From Gammaproteobacteria bacterium (GTDB lineage: Bacteria > Pseudomonadota > Gammaproteobacteria > Steroidobacterales > Rariloculaceae), in assembly GCA_017577365.1 (NCBI GenBank), contig PKRJ01000061.1:1-20822 (forward strand): a stretch of DNA of 20,822 bases. The letters run 5' to 3'. The notes below the pieces were generated by a model that did no database searches, was not told the origin of the DNA, and saw only the letters and a program-made list of their open reading frames with translations. This document shows, piece after piece, positions 1 through 6,591 of the stretch (position 1 is the stretch's first letter; each line of letters begins with the position of its first letter). A program made the translations under genes and the position numbers.

Positions 1-1
1 G

Positions 2-415
2 TGCTGTGTCTCTGTGTTCGCCCAGACTGTGACCGGCACGGGCACGGCGACGCTGATGTGGGACCCTCCCACGCAGTACACCAACGGCGACCCTCTGCCG
101 CTGTCGGAGATCGAGCGCTACACGATCTACTGGGGCACCGAGTCCGGCGTGTACACCGAAAGCCTCGACGTCGAGGACGGCGCGGTGCAGTCGCGCGAAA
201 TCGAGCTGACGGTGACGGGACCGACGACGTTCTACTTCGCGATGACCGCTTGGGCGCGCGGGCTCGAATCGGACTTCTCGAACGAAGCGAGCAAGACGAT
301 CACGCTCGAGATGCAGGACCTCCCGCCTGGTGCGCCGCAGAACGTGACGGTCGAACTGTCGTTCAGTTGCGAGACCACCGAGGCAGGCCGTACCTGCCGG
401 GTGGTCGTGGAGTGA
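2..415 (+). CDS. Secreted fibronectin type III-like protein, 5' end missing
   Basis: The frame is open from base 2 and ends at TGA 413-415, so the true start lies upstream of the window. The first visible residues (CCVSVFAQT) look like the end of a signal peptide, with a V-F-A type signal peptidase I site just before Q; the charged and hydrophobic parts would be outside the window. The rest reads as one fibronectin type III-like beta sandwich: a TATLMWDPP strand, an IERYTIYWGTESG strand, then TTFYFAMTAWARG and SDFSNEASKTITLE. A short tail follows with two cysteines (SCETTEAGRTC) that could form a disulfide outside the cytoplasm. Such domains are common in phage surface and tail proteins, where they aid carbohydrate or surface contact. 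The exact role is unknown. A GTG at 14 is a possible but less likely start, because it would cut into the signal peptide. Confidence 0.6.
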   Translation, partial: CCVSVFAQTVTGTGTATLMWDPPTQYTNGDPLPLSEIERYTIYWGTESGVYTESLDVEDGAVQSREIELTVTGPTTFYFAMTAWARGLESDFSNEASKTITLEMQDLPPGAPQNVTVELSFSCETTEAGRTCRVVVE

Positions 416-416
416 C

Positions 417-614
417 GTGCTGCCGCTGCGCGAGGCCGTGCGCGAGTTCGAGCGGGAGTACATCGCTCGCGCTCTCGCCGAGCACGGCTCGGTTTCCGCA
501 GCGGCGCGCGCTTTGCGCGTGAGCCGAACGCATCTGCATCGGCGGATCGCGCGGCTCGGCATCGTGGCGCCGCGGAAGGCGCGACGCGGATCGTGGGCGA
601 TACAGGGGGTCTGA
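417..614 (+). CDS. Small Fis-type helix-turn-helix DNA-binding protein
   Basis: This 65-residue protein starts at GTG 417, one base after the previous stop. Residues 4-48 match the Fis/HTH_8 DNA-binding domain found at the C-terminus of NtrC-type activators: a helix LREAVREFEREYIARAL, then AEHGSVSAAARALRVSRTHLHRRIARLGI. The last part is the helix-turn-helix with the usual A-AA-AL-(V/I)-SRT-LHR-(K/R) pattern. No AAA+ or receiver domain is attached. The tail is basic (PRKARRGSW). By family knowledge it should bind DNA as a dimer. In this position, between a secreted protein and the lysis genes, it may control late transcription or bend DNA; that is inference. Its stop overlaps the ATG of the next gene, so it is translated as part of the operon. 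Confidence 0.7.
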   Translation: MLPLREAVREFEREYIARALAEHGSVSAAARALRVSRTHLHRRIARLGIVAPRKARRGSWAIQGV

Positions 615-853
615 TGGACGAACAGGAAAAGCGAGAGCACATGGCGACGATGGGCCGCGTATGGCTCGCGTGGCTGATCTTCTTCCTGTTCGCGGAGGGT
701 TACGCGATCCGGAAGGGAGGGGGGACGCTCTCGACGTTCATTCGGCGGTATTTCCAGATTGCGGAAGGAAAGGCGCCGCTGAAGTATCGCGCGCCGCGCT
801 GGGTCGCGTGGGTCGTGATCATCGTCCTCGCGATCCACTTCCTGGCCCCGTGA
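614..853 (+). CDS. Small two-helix membrane protein of the lysis region
   Basis: The start is ATG 614, which overlaps the preceding TGA (612-614); a purine-rich AGGGGG lies just upstream at 603-608. The 79-residue product has a charged N-terminus (MDEQEKREHM), a first membrane segment (WLAWLIFFLFAEGYAI, about residues 17-32), a polar loop with GGGTLSTFIRRYF, and a second membrane segment near the C-terminus (VAWVVIIVLAIHFLA). Small proteins with a (G)GTLS-x-(aromatic) loop between membrane helices are common near phage lysis genes; their function is not established. It could be a holin, an antiholin or a regulator of membrane insertion. I favour lysis accessory from its place next to the putative holin and endolysin. 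Confidence 0.65.
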   Translation: MDEQEKREHMATMGRVWLAWLIFFLFAEGYAIRKGGGTLSTFIRRYFQIAEGKAPLKYRAPRWVAWVVIIVLAIHFLAP

Positions 854-1221
854 AGGTCTTAGGGAAAATCCTTGAGACGTTCCCGAATCCGGTGCGCGCC
901 GGCTTGCGGGCGCGCAGGGCGTTCAGAGTGTGGAACCAGGCGCGGAAGGCGCGCAGGCAAGTTGAGCTGACATCGGAACTGATCGCGCTCGAGCGCGAGG
1001 AGGAACCAGCAATGATCGATATCGGCACGCGCACTTCGACGAATGCCCTCGTCGGTGGAGGGATCCTCAGCACGATCTACGTGCAGGTTGTCGGATTGCT
1101 GCCGTGGCCGGGTCTGGTCGCGGCACTGACGACGCCGGAAGCGATCGCGCTTGCGGCGACAGGCTTCGCGTGGATCGTCGCGCGCTTCAGCAAGACGCCA
1201 GATAAGCCCGGAGTGCTGTGA
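850..1221 (+). CDS. Putative holin, long form with cytoplasmic extension
   Basis: The frame begins at GTG 850, overlapping the TGA of the gene before, and runs 123 residues to TGA 1219-1221. Residues 1-54 are basic and then acidic, with an amphipathic helical look (RAGLRARRAFRVWNQARKARR followed by ELIALEREEE is seen across 17-52). Residues 55-123 hold two hydrophobic segments, NALVGGGILSTIYVQVVGLL and AIALAATGFAWIVARF, which is typical of small holins. A second in-frame start with a much better ribosome binding site occurs at 1012. If only 1012 were used, 158 bases would be noncoding in an otherwise gap-free operon, which is why I keep the long form. Holin identity rests on topology and the adjoining endolysin, not on a recognised family motif. 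Confidence 0.5.
   Translation: MKVLGKILETFPNPVRAGLRARRAFRVWNQARKARRQVELTSELIALEREEEPAMIDIGTRTSTNALVGGGILSTIYVQVVGLLPWPGLVAALTTPEAIALAATGFAWIVARFSKTPDKPGVL
997..1003 (+). promoter_or_regulatory. Strong ribosome binding site for internal holin start
   Basis: GAGGAGG lies 8 bases before ATG 1012 and is nearly a full match to the anti-Shine-Dalgarno sequence. It sits inside the open frame that starts at GTG 850 and is the main evidence that translation begins at 1012. Confidence 0.7.
1012..1221 (+). CDS. Putative holin, short form from internal start
   Basis: This is the same frame as the long form but begins at ATG 1012, preceded by GAGGAGG at 997-1003 with an 8-base gap, the strongest ribosome binding site in the lysis cassette. 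The 69-residue product (MIDIGTRTSTNALVGGG...) has two membrane segments and a short basic C-terminus (ARFSKTPDKPGVL). That size and topology fit a small class II holin that would open the inner membrane for the endolysin encoded next. It may be the only product, or one of a pair with the longer form, as in lambda S107/S105, although there the extension is just two residues. Confidence 0.6.
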   Translation: MIDIGTRTSTNALVGGGILSTIYVQVVGLLPWPGLVAALTTPEAIALAATGFAWIVARFSKTPDKPGVL

Positions 1222-1698
1222 GTGACGTACATCCTGGGCCAGCGCTCCCGCAACGAGCTCGAGGGCGTGCATCCTCGGCTCGTCGCCGTCGTCGAGCGCG
1301 CGATCGAGATCACGTCCGTCGACTTCGCGGTGCACGACGGACTCAGAACCGAGGACGAGCAGCGCGAGTACGTCGCGCGCGGTGTGTCGCAGACGATGGC
1401 GTCGAAGCATCTGACTCAGGCCGACGGCTACGGTCACGCGGTCGACCTCGTGCCGTGGATCGGCGGGCGGCTGCGCTGGGAGTGGCCGCCGATCTTCGAG
1501 ATTGCCGCTGCGGTCTACAAGGCTGCGGCTGAGCTAGAGGTCCAGCTGACCTGGGGCGGCGTATGGGACCGCGCGCTGCTCGACCTCAACGTCGGCATGC
1601 TCGAGGACGAGGTGAACCAGTATGTCGATAGGCGGCGGGCGATGGGGCATCGGCGCGTCTTCATAGACGGCCCTCATTTCGAGCTAATGACGCCATGA
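1222..1698 (+). CDS. Endolysin, L-alanyl-D-glutamate (M15) peptidase
   Basis: The start is GTG 1222, directly after the TGA of the holin frame; the product has 158 residues, the usual size for single-domain phage M15 endolysins. These zinc peptidases cut the L-Ala-D-Glu (or similar) bond in peptidoglycan stem peptides. The visible signature is SKH (H63), then GHAVD (H72, D75), and PHFEL near the C-terminus (H152). By family knowledge the SxH histidine, the AxD aspartate and the late histidine bind zinc. Upstream residues VHDGLRTEDEQREYVARG match the conserved arginine-containing region of the family. A short insertion (LTQADGYG) separates SKH from HAVD compared with the compact SxHxxGxAxD form. 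No signal peptide or membrane segment is seen, so release should depend on the holin. Confidence 0.88.
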   Translation: MTYILGQRSRNELEGVHPRLVAVVERAIEITSVDFAVHDGLRTEDEQREYVARGVSQTMASKHLTQADGYGHAVDLVPWIGGRLRWEWPPIFEIAAAVYKAAAELEVQLTWGGVWDRALLDLNVGMLEDEVNQYVDRRRAMGHRRVFIDGPHFELMTP

Positions 1699-1976
1699 CC
1701 ATGGAGGCGACCGCCGTCAATCGCATGATCGGCTGGTTTCTCGGCATCGGTTCCGTGTGCGCGGGCGGGTTGCTGCTCTGGATCGGCTCGACGGCTTACG
1801 AGCTCTCGATCACGATGGCCCGCACCGAAGAGCGGCTCGCGGTCATCCAGGCGCAGCAGGCATCTGCGATCGCGGCCAACTCCGATACCGCGAGATCGGT
1901 GCGCGAGCTCTCTCTCCGCGTTCAGCGCCTCGAGGACACGATCGCCGCGGAGGGCCGTGCGCGTCGGGCGGAGTAG
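1695..1976 (+). CDS. Membrane-anchored coiled-coil protein, possible inner-membrane spanin
   Basis: ATG 1695 overlaps the endolysin stop (TGA 1696-1698); a second ATG follows at 1701. The 93-residue product has one N-terminal membrane helix (MIGWFLGIGSVCAGGLLLWIG, about residues 11-31, given here in full extent only by position) and then a long charged helix likely to form a coiled coil (MARTEERLAVIQAQ, then SVRELSLRVQRLEDTIAAEG). One N-terminal helix plus a periplasmic coiled coil just after an endolysin matches the layout of Rz-like inner-membrane spanins. No Rz1-like lipoprotein with a lipobox was found nested in or after it, so a holin accessory or an unrelated membrane coiled-coil protein remains possible. 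Confidence 0.55.
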   Translation: MTMEATAVNRMIGWFLGIGSVCAGGLLLWIGSTAYELSITMARTEERLAVIQAQQASAIAANSDTARSVRELSLRVQRLEDTIAAEGRARRAE

Positions 1977-1980
1977 GCGC

Positions 1981-2523
1981 ATGTCGGCAAAAGCGAAACA
2001 GCGTCTGACGCCGAAGCAGAAGCGGTTCGTTGACGAGTACCTGAAGGACCGGAATGCGACGGCGGCAGCGGGTCGCGCCGGCTACAACCCCGACTGGGGT
2101 CGCCACCTCTACGCGAAGCCGCACATCCGAGAGGCGATCGAGCAGCGCGTCGAGCGCGTTTCGCAGCGGGCCGACATCACGGCGCAGCGCGTTCTCGAGG
2201 AGCTCGCGCGGCTCGCCTTCTCGAACATGCTCGACTACGTGCGCATCACTGAGGATGGTGAGACGTTCGTCGATCTCTCCGGCGTGTCTCGCGACCAGGC
2301 GGCCGCGATTCAGGAAGTCACGGTCGAGAATCATCTCGAGGGGCGCGGCGACGACGCGCGCACTGTGCGGCGTGTGAGGTTCAAGCTCGCCGGCAAAGAG
2401 GGACCCCTCGAGAAGCTCGGCAAGTACCTCGGCCTCTTCAGCGACAATCCGCCGATGCAGCCCGGCACCGAAGTCACGGAGATCAAGCGTACGATCGTGC
2501 GGGCCGCATCGCCGAAGGAATGA
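1981..2523 (+). CDS. terS: Terminase small subunit
   Basis: The start is ATG 1981 (MSAKAKQRLTPKQKRF), giving 180 residues; an earlier in-frame start at 1957 would overlap the previous gene. The N-terminus LTPKQKRFVDEYL followed by NATAAAGRAGY is the hallmark of the Terminase_2 family, the DNA-recognition helix-turn-helix region. The middle has RVLEELARLAFSNMLDYV, a helical oligomerisation segment, and KEGPLEKLGKYLGLF follows, also conserved in this family. The protein should form a ring that binds the packaging site on phage DNA and recruits the large subunit. The stop overlaps the terL start (ATGA at 2520-2523), so the two subunits are translationally coupled. Confidence 0.92.
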   Translation: MSAKAKQRLTPKQKRFVDEYLKDRNATAAAGRAGYNPDWGRHLYAKPHIREAIEQRVERVSQRADITAQRVLEELARLAFSNMLDYVRITEDGETFVDLSGVSRDQAAAIQEVTVENHLEGRGDDARTVRRVRFKLAGKEGPLEKLGKYLGLFSDNPPMQPGTEVTEIKRTIVRAASPKE

Positions 2524-3743
2524 GCGTCCTCGACATCCCGACGGCTGAAGTCTTTGTGCCGTTGCTCGAGCCGCATCGCTTCGGCGGCCCGCGCTACAAG
2601 GGCGCGCATGGCGGTCGCGGCTCCGGCAAATCGCGATTCTTCGGCGGGCTCCTCGTCGATTACGCGCTGTCGTTCCCGGGGCTGCGCGCGGTGTGCGTGC
2701 GCGAGACGCAGCGCTCTCTTCGCTTCTCGTCGAAGCTGCTGATCGAGGACGAGATACGCCGACACGGCGTCGGCCGGTATTTCCGCATCATGGACAAGGA
2801 AATCCGGACGCCCGGCGGCGGCGTGATCATCTTCGAGGGCATGAAGAATCACACGGCCGATTCGATCAAGTCGCTTGAGGATTTCGACGTCGCCTTCATC
2901 GAGGAGGGGCAGAAGCTGTCGGCTCGATCGTGGGATCTCCTGACGCCGACGCTTCGCAAGTCCGGCGCCGAGATCTGGTGTGCTTGGAACCCTGAGCAGC
3001 CGACCGACCCGGTAGATGAGTTTTTCCGCGGGCCGAATCCGCATCCGGACGCCGTCAAGGTCGAGGCGAACTGGCGCGACAACCCGTGGTTTCCTGAGTC
3101 GTTGCGCGCGGACATGGAGCACGACCGGCGCACCGATCCGGACAAGTACGCGCACGTCTGGGAGGGAGGATATCTCACGCTCTCGGAGGCGCGCGTCTTC
3201 CGCAACTGGCGCATCGAGGAGTTCGAGACGCCGGCCGACGCCGTCTTCTACTTCGGCGCTGACTGGGGCTTCAGCGTCGACCCGACCGTGCTGATCCGCT
3301 GCTTCATCGACCACGCCGCGCGCAGGCTTTACGTCGATCGCGAGGCGTACAAGATCGGCTGCGAGATCGACCGCACGCCCGAGCTCTTCGACGCGCTCGA
3401 CCCCGAGAATCCCGGCATGGCGCGCAAGTGGGTCATCACGGCCGACAGCGCGCGGCCCGAGACGATCGCGTACATGCGTCGGCACGGGTATCCGCGCATG
3501 GTCCCGTCGATCAAGGGCGCAGGGTCAGTGCAGGAAGGCATCGAGTTCCTGCGCTCGTTCGAGATCATCGTGCACCCGCGCTGCCGGCACACGATCGACG
3601 AGCTGATGTTCTACCGCTACAAGCAGGATCCGAAAACCGGCGAGGTTCTCCCGATCCTCGAGGACAAGAAAAACCATGTTATCGACGCGTTGCGCTACGC
3701 TATCGAGCGCCTGAGACGGCGGAAGCGCGCCGGGACGTTTTGA
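2520..3743 (+). CDS. terL: Terminase large subunit
   Basis: This is the DNA packaging motor and nuclease, 407 residues, about normal for the PBSX/Terminase_3-like class. The N-terminal ATPase has a Walker A loop GGRGSGKS (K37), a Walker B DVAFIEE (residues 123-129, catalytic E128 or E129), and a following QKLSARSWDLLTPTLR coupling segment. The C-terminal RNase H-like nuclease shows three acidic positions: D248 in GADWGFSVD, D309 in ITADSARPE, and D389 in KKNHVIDALRY, which would bind the two metal ions. It works with the small subunit and docks on the portal encoded next. Start at ATG 2520 is fixed by the overlap with the terS stop. Confidence 0.96.
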   Translation: MSVLDIPTAEVFVPLLEPHRFGGPRYKGAHGGRGSGKSRFFGGLLVDYALSFPGLRAVCVRETQRSLRFSSKLLIEDEIRRHGVGRYFRIMDKEIRTPGGGVIIFEGMKNHTADSIKSLEDFDVAFIEEGQKLSARSWDLLTPTLRKSGAEIWCAWNPEQPTDPVDEFFRGPNPHPDAVKVEANWRDNPWFPESLRADMEHDRRTDPDKYAHVWEGGYLTLSEARVFRNWRIEEFETPADAVFYFGADWGFSVDPTVLIRCFIDHAARRLYVDREAYKIGCEIDRTPELFDALDPENPGMARKWVITADSARPETIAYMRRHGYPRMVPSIKGAGSVQEGIEFLRSFEIIVHPRCRHTIDELMFYRYKQDPKTGEVLPILEDKKNHVIDALRYAIERLRRRKRAGTF

Positions 3744-3760
3744 ACTGCGAGGCTTGAGCA

Positions 3761-5653
3761 ATGGCAACCGACGAACTTGCAGCCCGGCGCGAGCTCCGCG
3801 GCCAGAAGCTCAGTATCAACGCGCTCGTCAACCGGACGCTCCGCTCGCTGATCGCGCGGCTTTCCGGCCAGCATTTCGGCGGCGAGCGCGACCTGTACGA
3901 GCAGTGCGGCTACCCGGTCGACATCACGCCGCAAGATTACGTGGCGCAGTATCTGCGCGGCGACCTCGCCGCCCGCATCGTCGACGCGTATCCCGACGCG
4001 ACGTGGCGCGAGGCGCCGATCGTCAAGACGACGGGCACGACCGAAGGCGATGACGATCCGTTTCAGGCTGCCATCGACGAGCTCAATAATCGCTTCGGAC
4101 TCTGGAGCGTGCTGCACCGGCTCGACCTGCTGACGCAGCTCGGTCACTACGGCGTGCTGCTGATCGGCCTCGACGGTGGCGCACCGCTCGACCAGCCGGT
4201 CGATCGCGACAAGTTCGGGCTGCTGTACCTGGCGCCGTTTGGTGAGGCGCAGGCCGAGATCCTGCGATGGGAGTCGAACACGAGTTCGCCGCGATTCGGT
4301 AAGCCCGAGCTCTATCGTCTTACCGCCGGTCCCGACTGGAAGGGCATCGGCGGCATGCAGCGCAACCTCACGGTGCACTGGTCGCGCGTCATCCACGTCG
4401 CCGAGCGCGCGCTCGACGACGAATCGATCGGACTGCCGCGGCTCGAGCGAATATGGAACCGCGTCATGGATTGCGAGAAGCTCCTCGGCGCCTCGGCCGA
4501 GATCTTCTGGCAGAACGCAGCGCCTACGCGGGCTTGGATGGCGGATGCCGACACGGAGTTCTCGCCAGACGATCAGGCCGACATGGAGGCTATGTTCGAG
4601 GAGCTCTACCACGGGCTCCGGCGCGATGTGCGTCTCCGCGGCGTGACCCCGCAATCGCTCGTGCAGGCCGTCGCCGACCCGTCCGGCCACCTCGACAAGC
4701 AGCTCGACTTCATCGCCGGCGCGACCGGCATCCCGAAGCGGATCCTGATCGGCTCCGAGCGCGGGGAGTTGGCGAGCGAGCAGGACGAGAACAACTGGGC
4801 GGCGCGCGTCACGGAGCGCCGCAACAATCACGCGACGCCGCACATCATTCGCCCGACGATCGATCGGCTGATCCGCTACGGCGTGCTGCCTGAGCCTGTC
4901 GGCGGCTACGATGTCGAGTGGCCCGAGTCCGACGCCCTCGGCGAAGAGAAGCGCGCCATGATCGCGAAAACCAAAGCCGAGGCGGTCGCGGCGTACGTGT
5001 CGATCCCGGGCGCCGAGCAGGTCGTGCCGCCGCAGGAGTTCCGCCGATGGCTCGGGGAGGCAGAGGAAAGCGAGTTCGAGCCGCCCGAGCCGGCGCTCGA
5101 GCTCGACGAGCGCGATCCGGAGGTCGCGGCCGCCTTCGCGCAGAACCGCAGGCGCATCGCGAACGCTACACCGCGCACGCTCTACGTGCGGCGCAATGTG
5201 CTCAATGCCGAGGAGATCCGCAAGCACTTCCGCGCGCAGGGCCTCGAGACGATGGTGCCTGCCGAGGAAATGCACGTCACCATCGCGTTCTCTCGCGCGC
5301 CGGTCGACTGGATGAAGGTCGGCGAGGCCGGGACTCACGGCGACGACGGCCGGATGGTCATCCGGCCCGGCGGCCCCCGCGTTGTCGATCGGCTCGGCCC
5401 GAAGAAGGAAGCGATCGTCCTGATGTTCGCAAGCTCCGAGCTCTGCTGGCGTCACGAGGAGATCAAGCGCGCTGGCGCGTCGTGGGACTGGCCGGACTAC
5501 CAGCCGCACATCACGATCACGTACGAGGGCGATCCCGAGCTCGACGTCGAGCAACTCGAGCCCTACCGCGGCGAGATCGTGCTCGGGCCGGAGATCTTCG
5601 AGGAGCTCACGGAGGACTGGTCGGACGGCCTCACGGAGACCCGCCGCCGGTGA
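3761..5653 (+). CDS. Portal protein (DUF1073-like) fused to Acb1-like 2H phosphoesterase
   Basis: The 630-residue protein has two parts. Residues 1 to about 440 look like a DUF1073-type phage portal: GQHFGGERDLYEQCGYPVD, DYVAQYLRGDLAARIVDAYP, RYGVLPEP. As portal it would form the ring through which DNA enters the capsid, fitting its place between terL and MuF. Residues about 471-625 form a second domain with two H-x-T motifs, H505-V-T507 (HVTIAFSR) and H583-I-T585 (HITITYEG), 78 residues apart, the signature of 2H phosphoesterases. The surrounding text (TLYVRR, PVDWMKVGE, SWDWPDYQPHITITY) matches the Acb1 anti-CBASS family, whose T4 member destroys cyclic oligonucleotide signals of host CBASS immunity. 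Both catalytic pairs are intact, so activity is likely. Start ATG 3761 has GCGAGG at 3747-3752. Confidence 0.88.
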   Translation: MATDELAARRELRGQKLSINALVNRTLRSLIARLSGQHFGGERDLYEQCGYPVDITPQDYVAQYLRGDLAARIVDAYPDATWREAPIVKTTGTTEGDDDPFQAAIDELNNRFGLWSVLHRLDLLTQLGHYGVLLIGLDGGAPLDQPVDRDKFGLLYLAPFGEAQAEILRWESNTSSPRFGKPELYRLTAGPDWKGIGGMQRNLTVHWSRVIHVAERALDDESIGLPRLERIWNRVMDCEKLLGASAEIFWQNAAPTRAWMADADTEFSPDDQADMEAMFEELYHGLRRDVRLRGVTPQSLVQAVADPSGHLDKQLDFIAGATGIPKRILIGSERGELASEQDENNWAARVTERRNNHATPHIIRPTIDRLIRYGVLPEPVGGYDVEWPESDALGEEKRAMIAKTKAEAVAAYVSIPGAEQVVPPQEFRRWLGEAEESEFEPPEPALELDERDPEVAAAFAQNRRRIANATPRTLYVRRNVLNAEEIRKHFRAQGLETMVPAEEMHVTIAFSRAPVDWMKVGEAGTHGDDGRMVIRPGGPRVVDRLGPKKEAIVLMFASSELCWRHEEIKRAGASWDWPDYQPHITITYEGDPELDVEQLEPYRGEIVLGPEIFEELTEDWSDGLTETRRR

Positions 5654-6591
5654 GTCGCCTCGTACGTGTCCACGCCCGCGGCCCGCGCCGCTCCGTCGAC
5701 CCAACGCACACCGCGACGCTGCGCGAGCGGTTCATGCGCGATGTCGCCAGGCGGTACGACCGCATCGCGAAGGCGATCCTCCAGCTGATCGTCGAGGACG
5801 ACGTCTTCGGGCTCGAGCCGATCGAGTTCGAGCGCGTCGGCAACGTGCTGCGCGTCAACCGGCCGAGGCGTGAGTTCGCCTTCGGCACAACGCACGAGAA
5901 GGTCGCGGCGTTCATGGAGTGGCTGCGGCAGCAGGAGATCAACGAGGCGATCACGATCGTTGAGGGCACGCCGATCGAGCGCGCGGCGCGCAGCGCATGG
6001 ACGTCGGTCTACGTCGAGAGCGCGTACCAGAAGGGCATCGCGGATGCGGGCCGGAAGCTACGGGGCGCGGGCGCGAAGGTCGAGCGCTCGTGGATCGACA
6101 CCGCGTTCAATCGACCCATTCACGCTGACCGGCTTGGTATCGCGTACACCCGCACGTTCGAGGAGCTCGTCGGCATCACGGCCGAGATGGATCGGCAGAT
6201 CTCGGCGGTGCTCGCGCAAGGACTCGCCGAAGGACGCGGCCCGATGGACATCGCGCGCCGGCTGATCGACCGGGTCGAGAAGATCGGCAAGACGCGGGCC
6301 AGGACGCTCGCCCGCACCGAGGTCATCAACGCGCACGCCGAAGCGACGCTCAACGCGTACGAGGAGGCTGGCGTAGAAGGCGTCGAGGTCGAGAGCGAGT
6401 TCGCGACCGCGGGCGATGCTCAGGTGTGCCCGGAGTGCAGCCAGCTTGAGGGCCGCACGTTCACGCTCGTCGAGGCGCGCGGAATCATCCCGGTGCATCC
6501 GAATTGCCGATGCGCGTGGCTCCCGGCGATCGTCCGCGGCAGCAACGTCGTATTGAACGCCGCGCCCCGATTTCTCCGTCGAGTCTCCTGA
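5650..6591 (+). CDS. MuF-like phage head morphogenesis protein
   Basis: GTG 5650 overlaps the portal stop (TGA 5651-5653) and gives 313 residues. The C-terminal third is the Mu gpF-like domain: KTRARTLARTEVINAHAEA, then a cysteine/histidine set C260-x2-C263 (VCPECSQLEG) and H283-PNC286-R-C288 (VHPNCRCAW). These residues are conserved in SPP1 gp7/MuF proteins and may bind a metal. The N-terminal region is mostly helical and variable. Family members are minor head proteins that bind the portal and a few copies enter the virion; some carry toxin domains at the C-terminus, but here the protein ends soon after the MuF core, so no extra effector is present. The gene order portal-MuF is standard. 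Confidence 0.9.
   Translation: MSRLVRVHARGPRRSVDPTHTATLRERFMRDVARRYDRIAKAILQLIVEDDVFGLEPIEFERVGNVLRVNRPRREFAFGTTHEKVAAFMEWLRQQEINEAITIVEGTPIERAARSAWTSVYVESAYQKGIADAGRKLRGAGAKVERSWIDTAFNRPIHADRLGIAYTRTFEELVGITAEMDRQISAVLAQGLAEGRGPMDIARRLIDRVEKIGKTRARTLARTEVINAHAEATLNAYEEAGVEGVEVESEFATAGDAQVCPECSQLEGRTFTLVEARGIIPVHPNCRCAWLPAIVRGSNVVLNAAPRFLRRVS

Noticed and set aside
1..522. A + strand open frame in frame 1 at the window start
   Set aside because: Its translation is Arg/His/Gly-rich with no fold signal, while frame 2 gives a coherent FN3-like protein and frame 3 a Fis-type domain.
2331..3485. A 384-residue minus-strand open frame opposite terS/terL
   Set aside because: The + strand has Walker and nuclease motifs of the terminase across the same bases; the minus frame shows no motif and no ribosome binding site.
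4918..5649. Upstream extension of the MuF frame inside the portal gene
   Set aside because: The extension is Arg-rich shadow of the portal/Acb1 coding frame; GTG 5650 coupled to the portal stop is a normal start.
3695..5704. A 669-residue open frame on the minus strand opposite the portal gene
   Set aside because: It is a shadow caused by high GC content; the + strand holds clear portal and Acb1-like motifs, and the antisense product is Arg/Val/Asp-rich with no recognisable domain.
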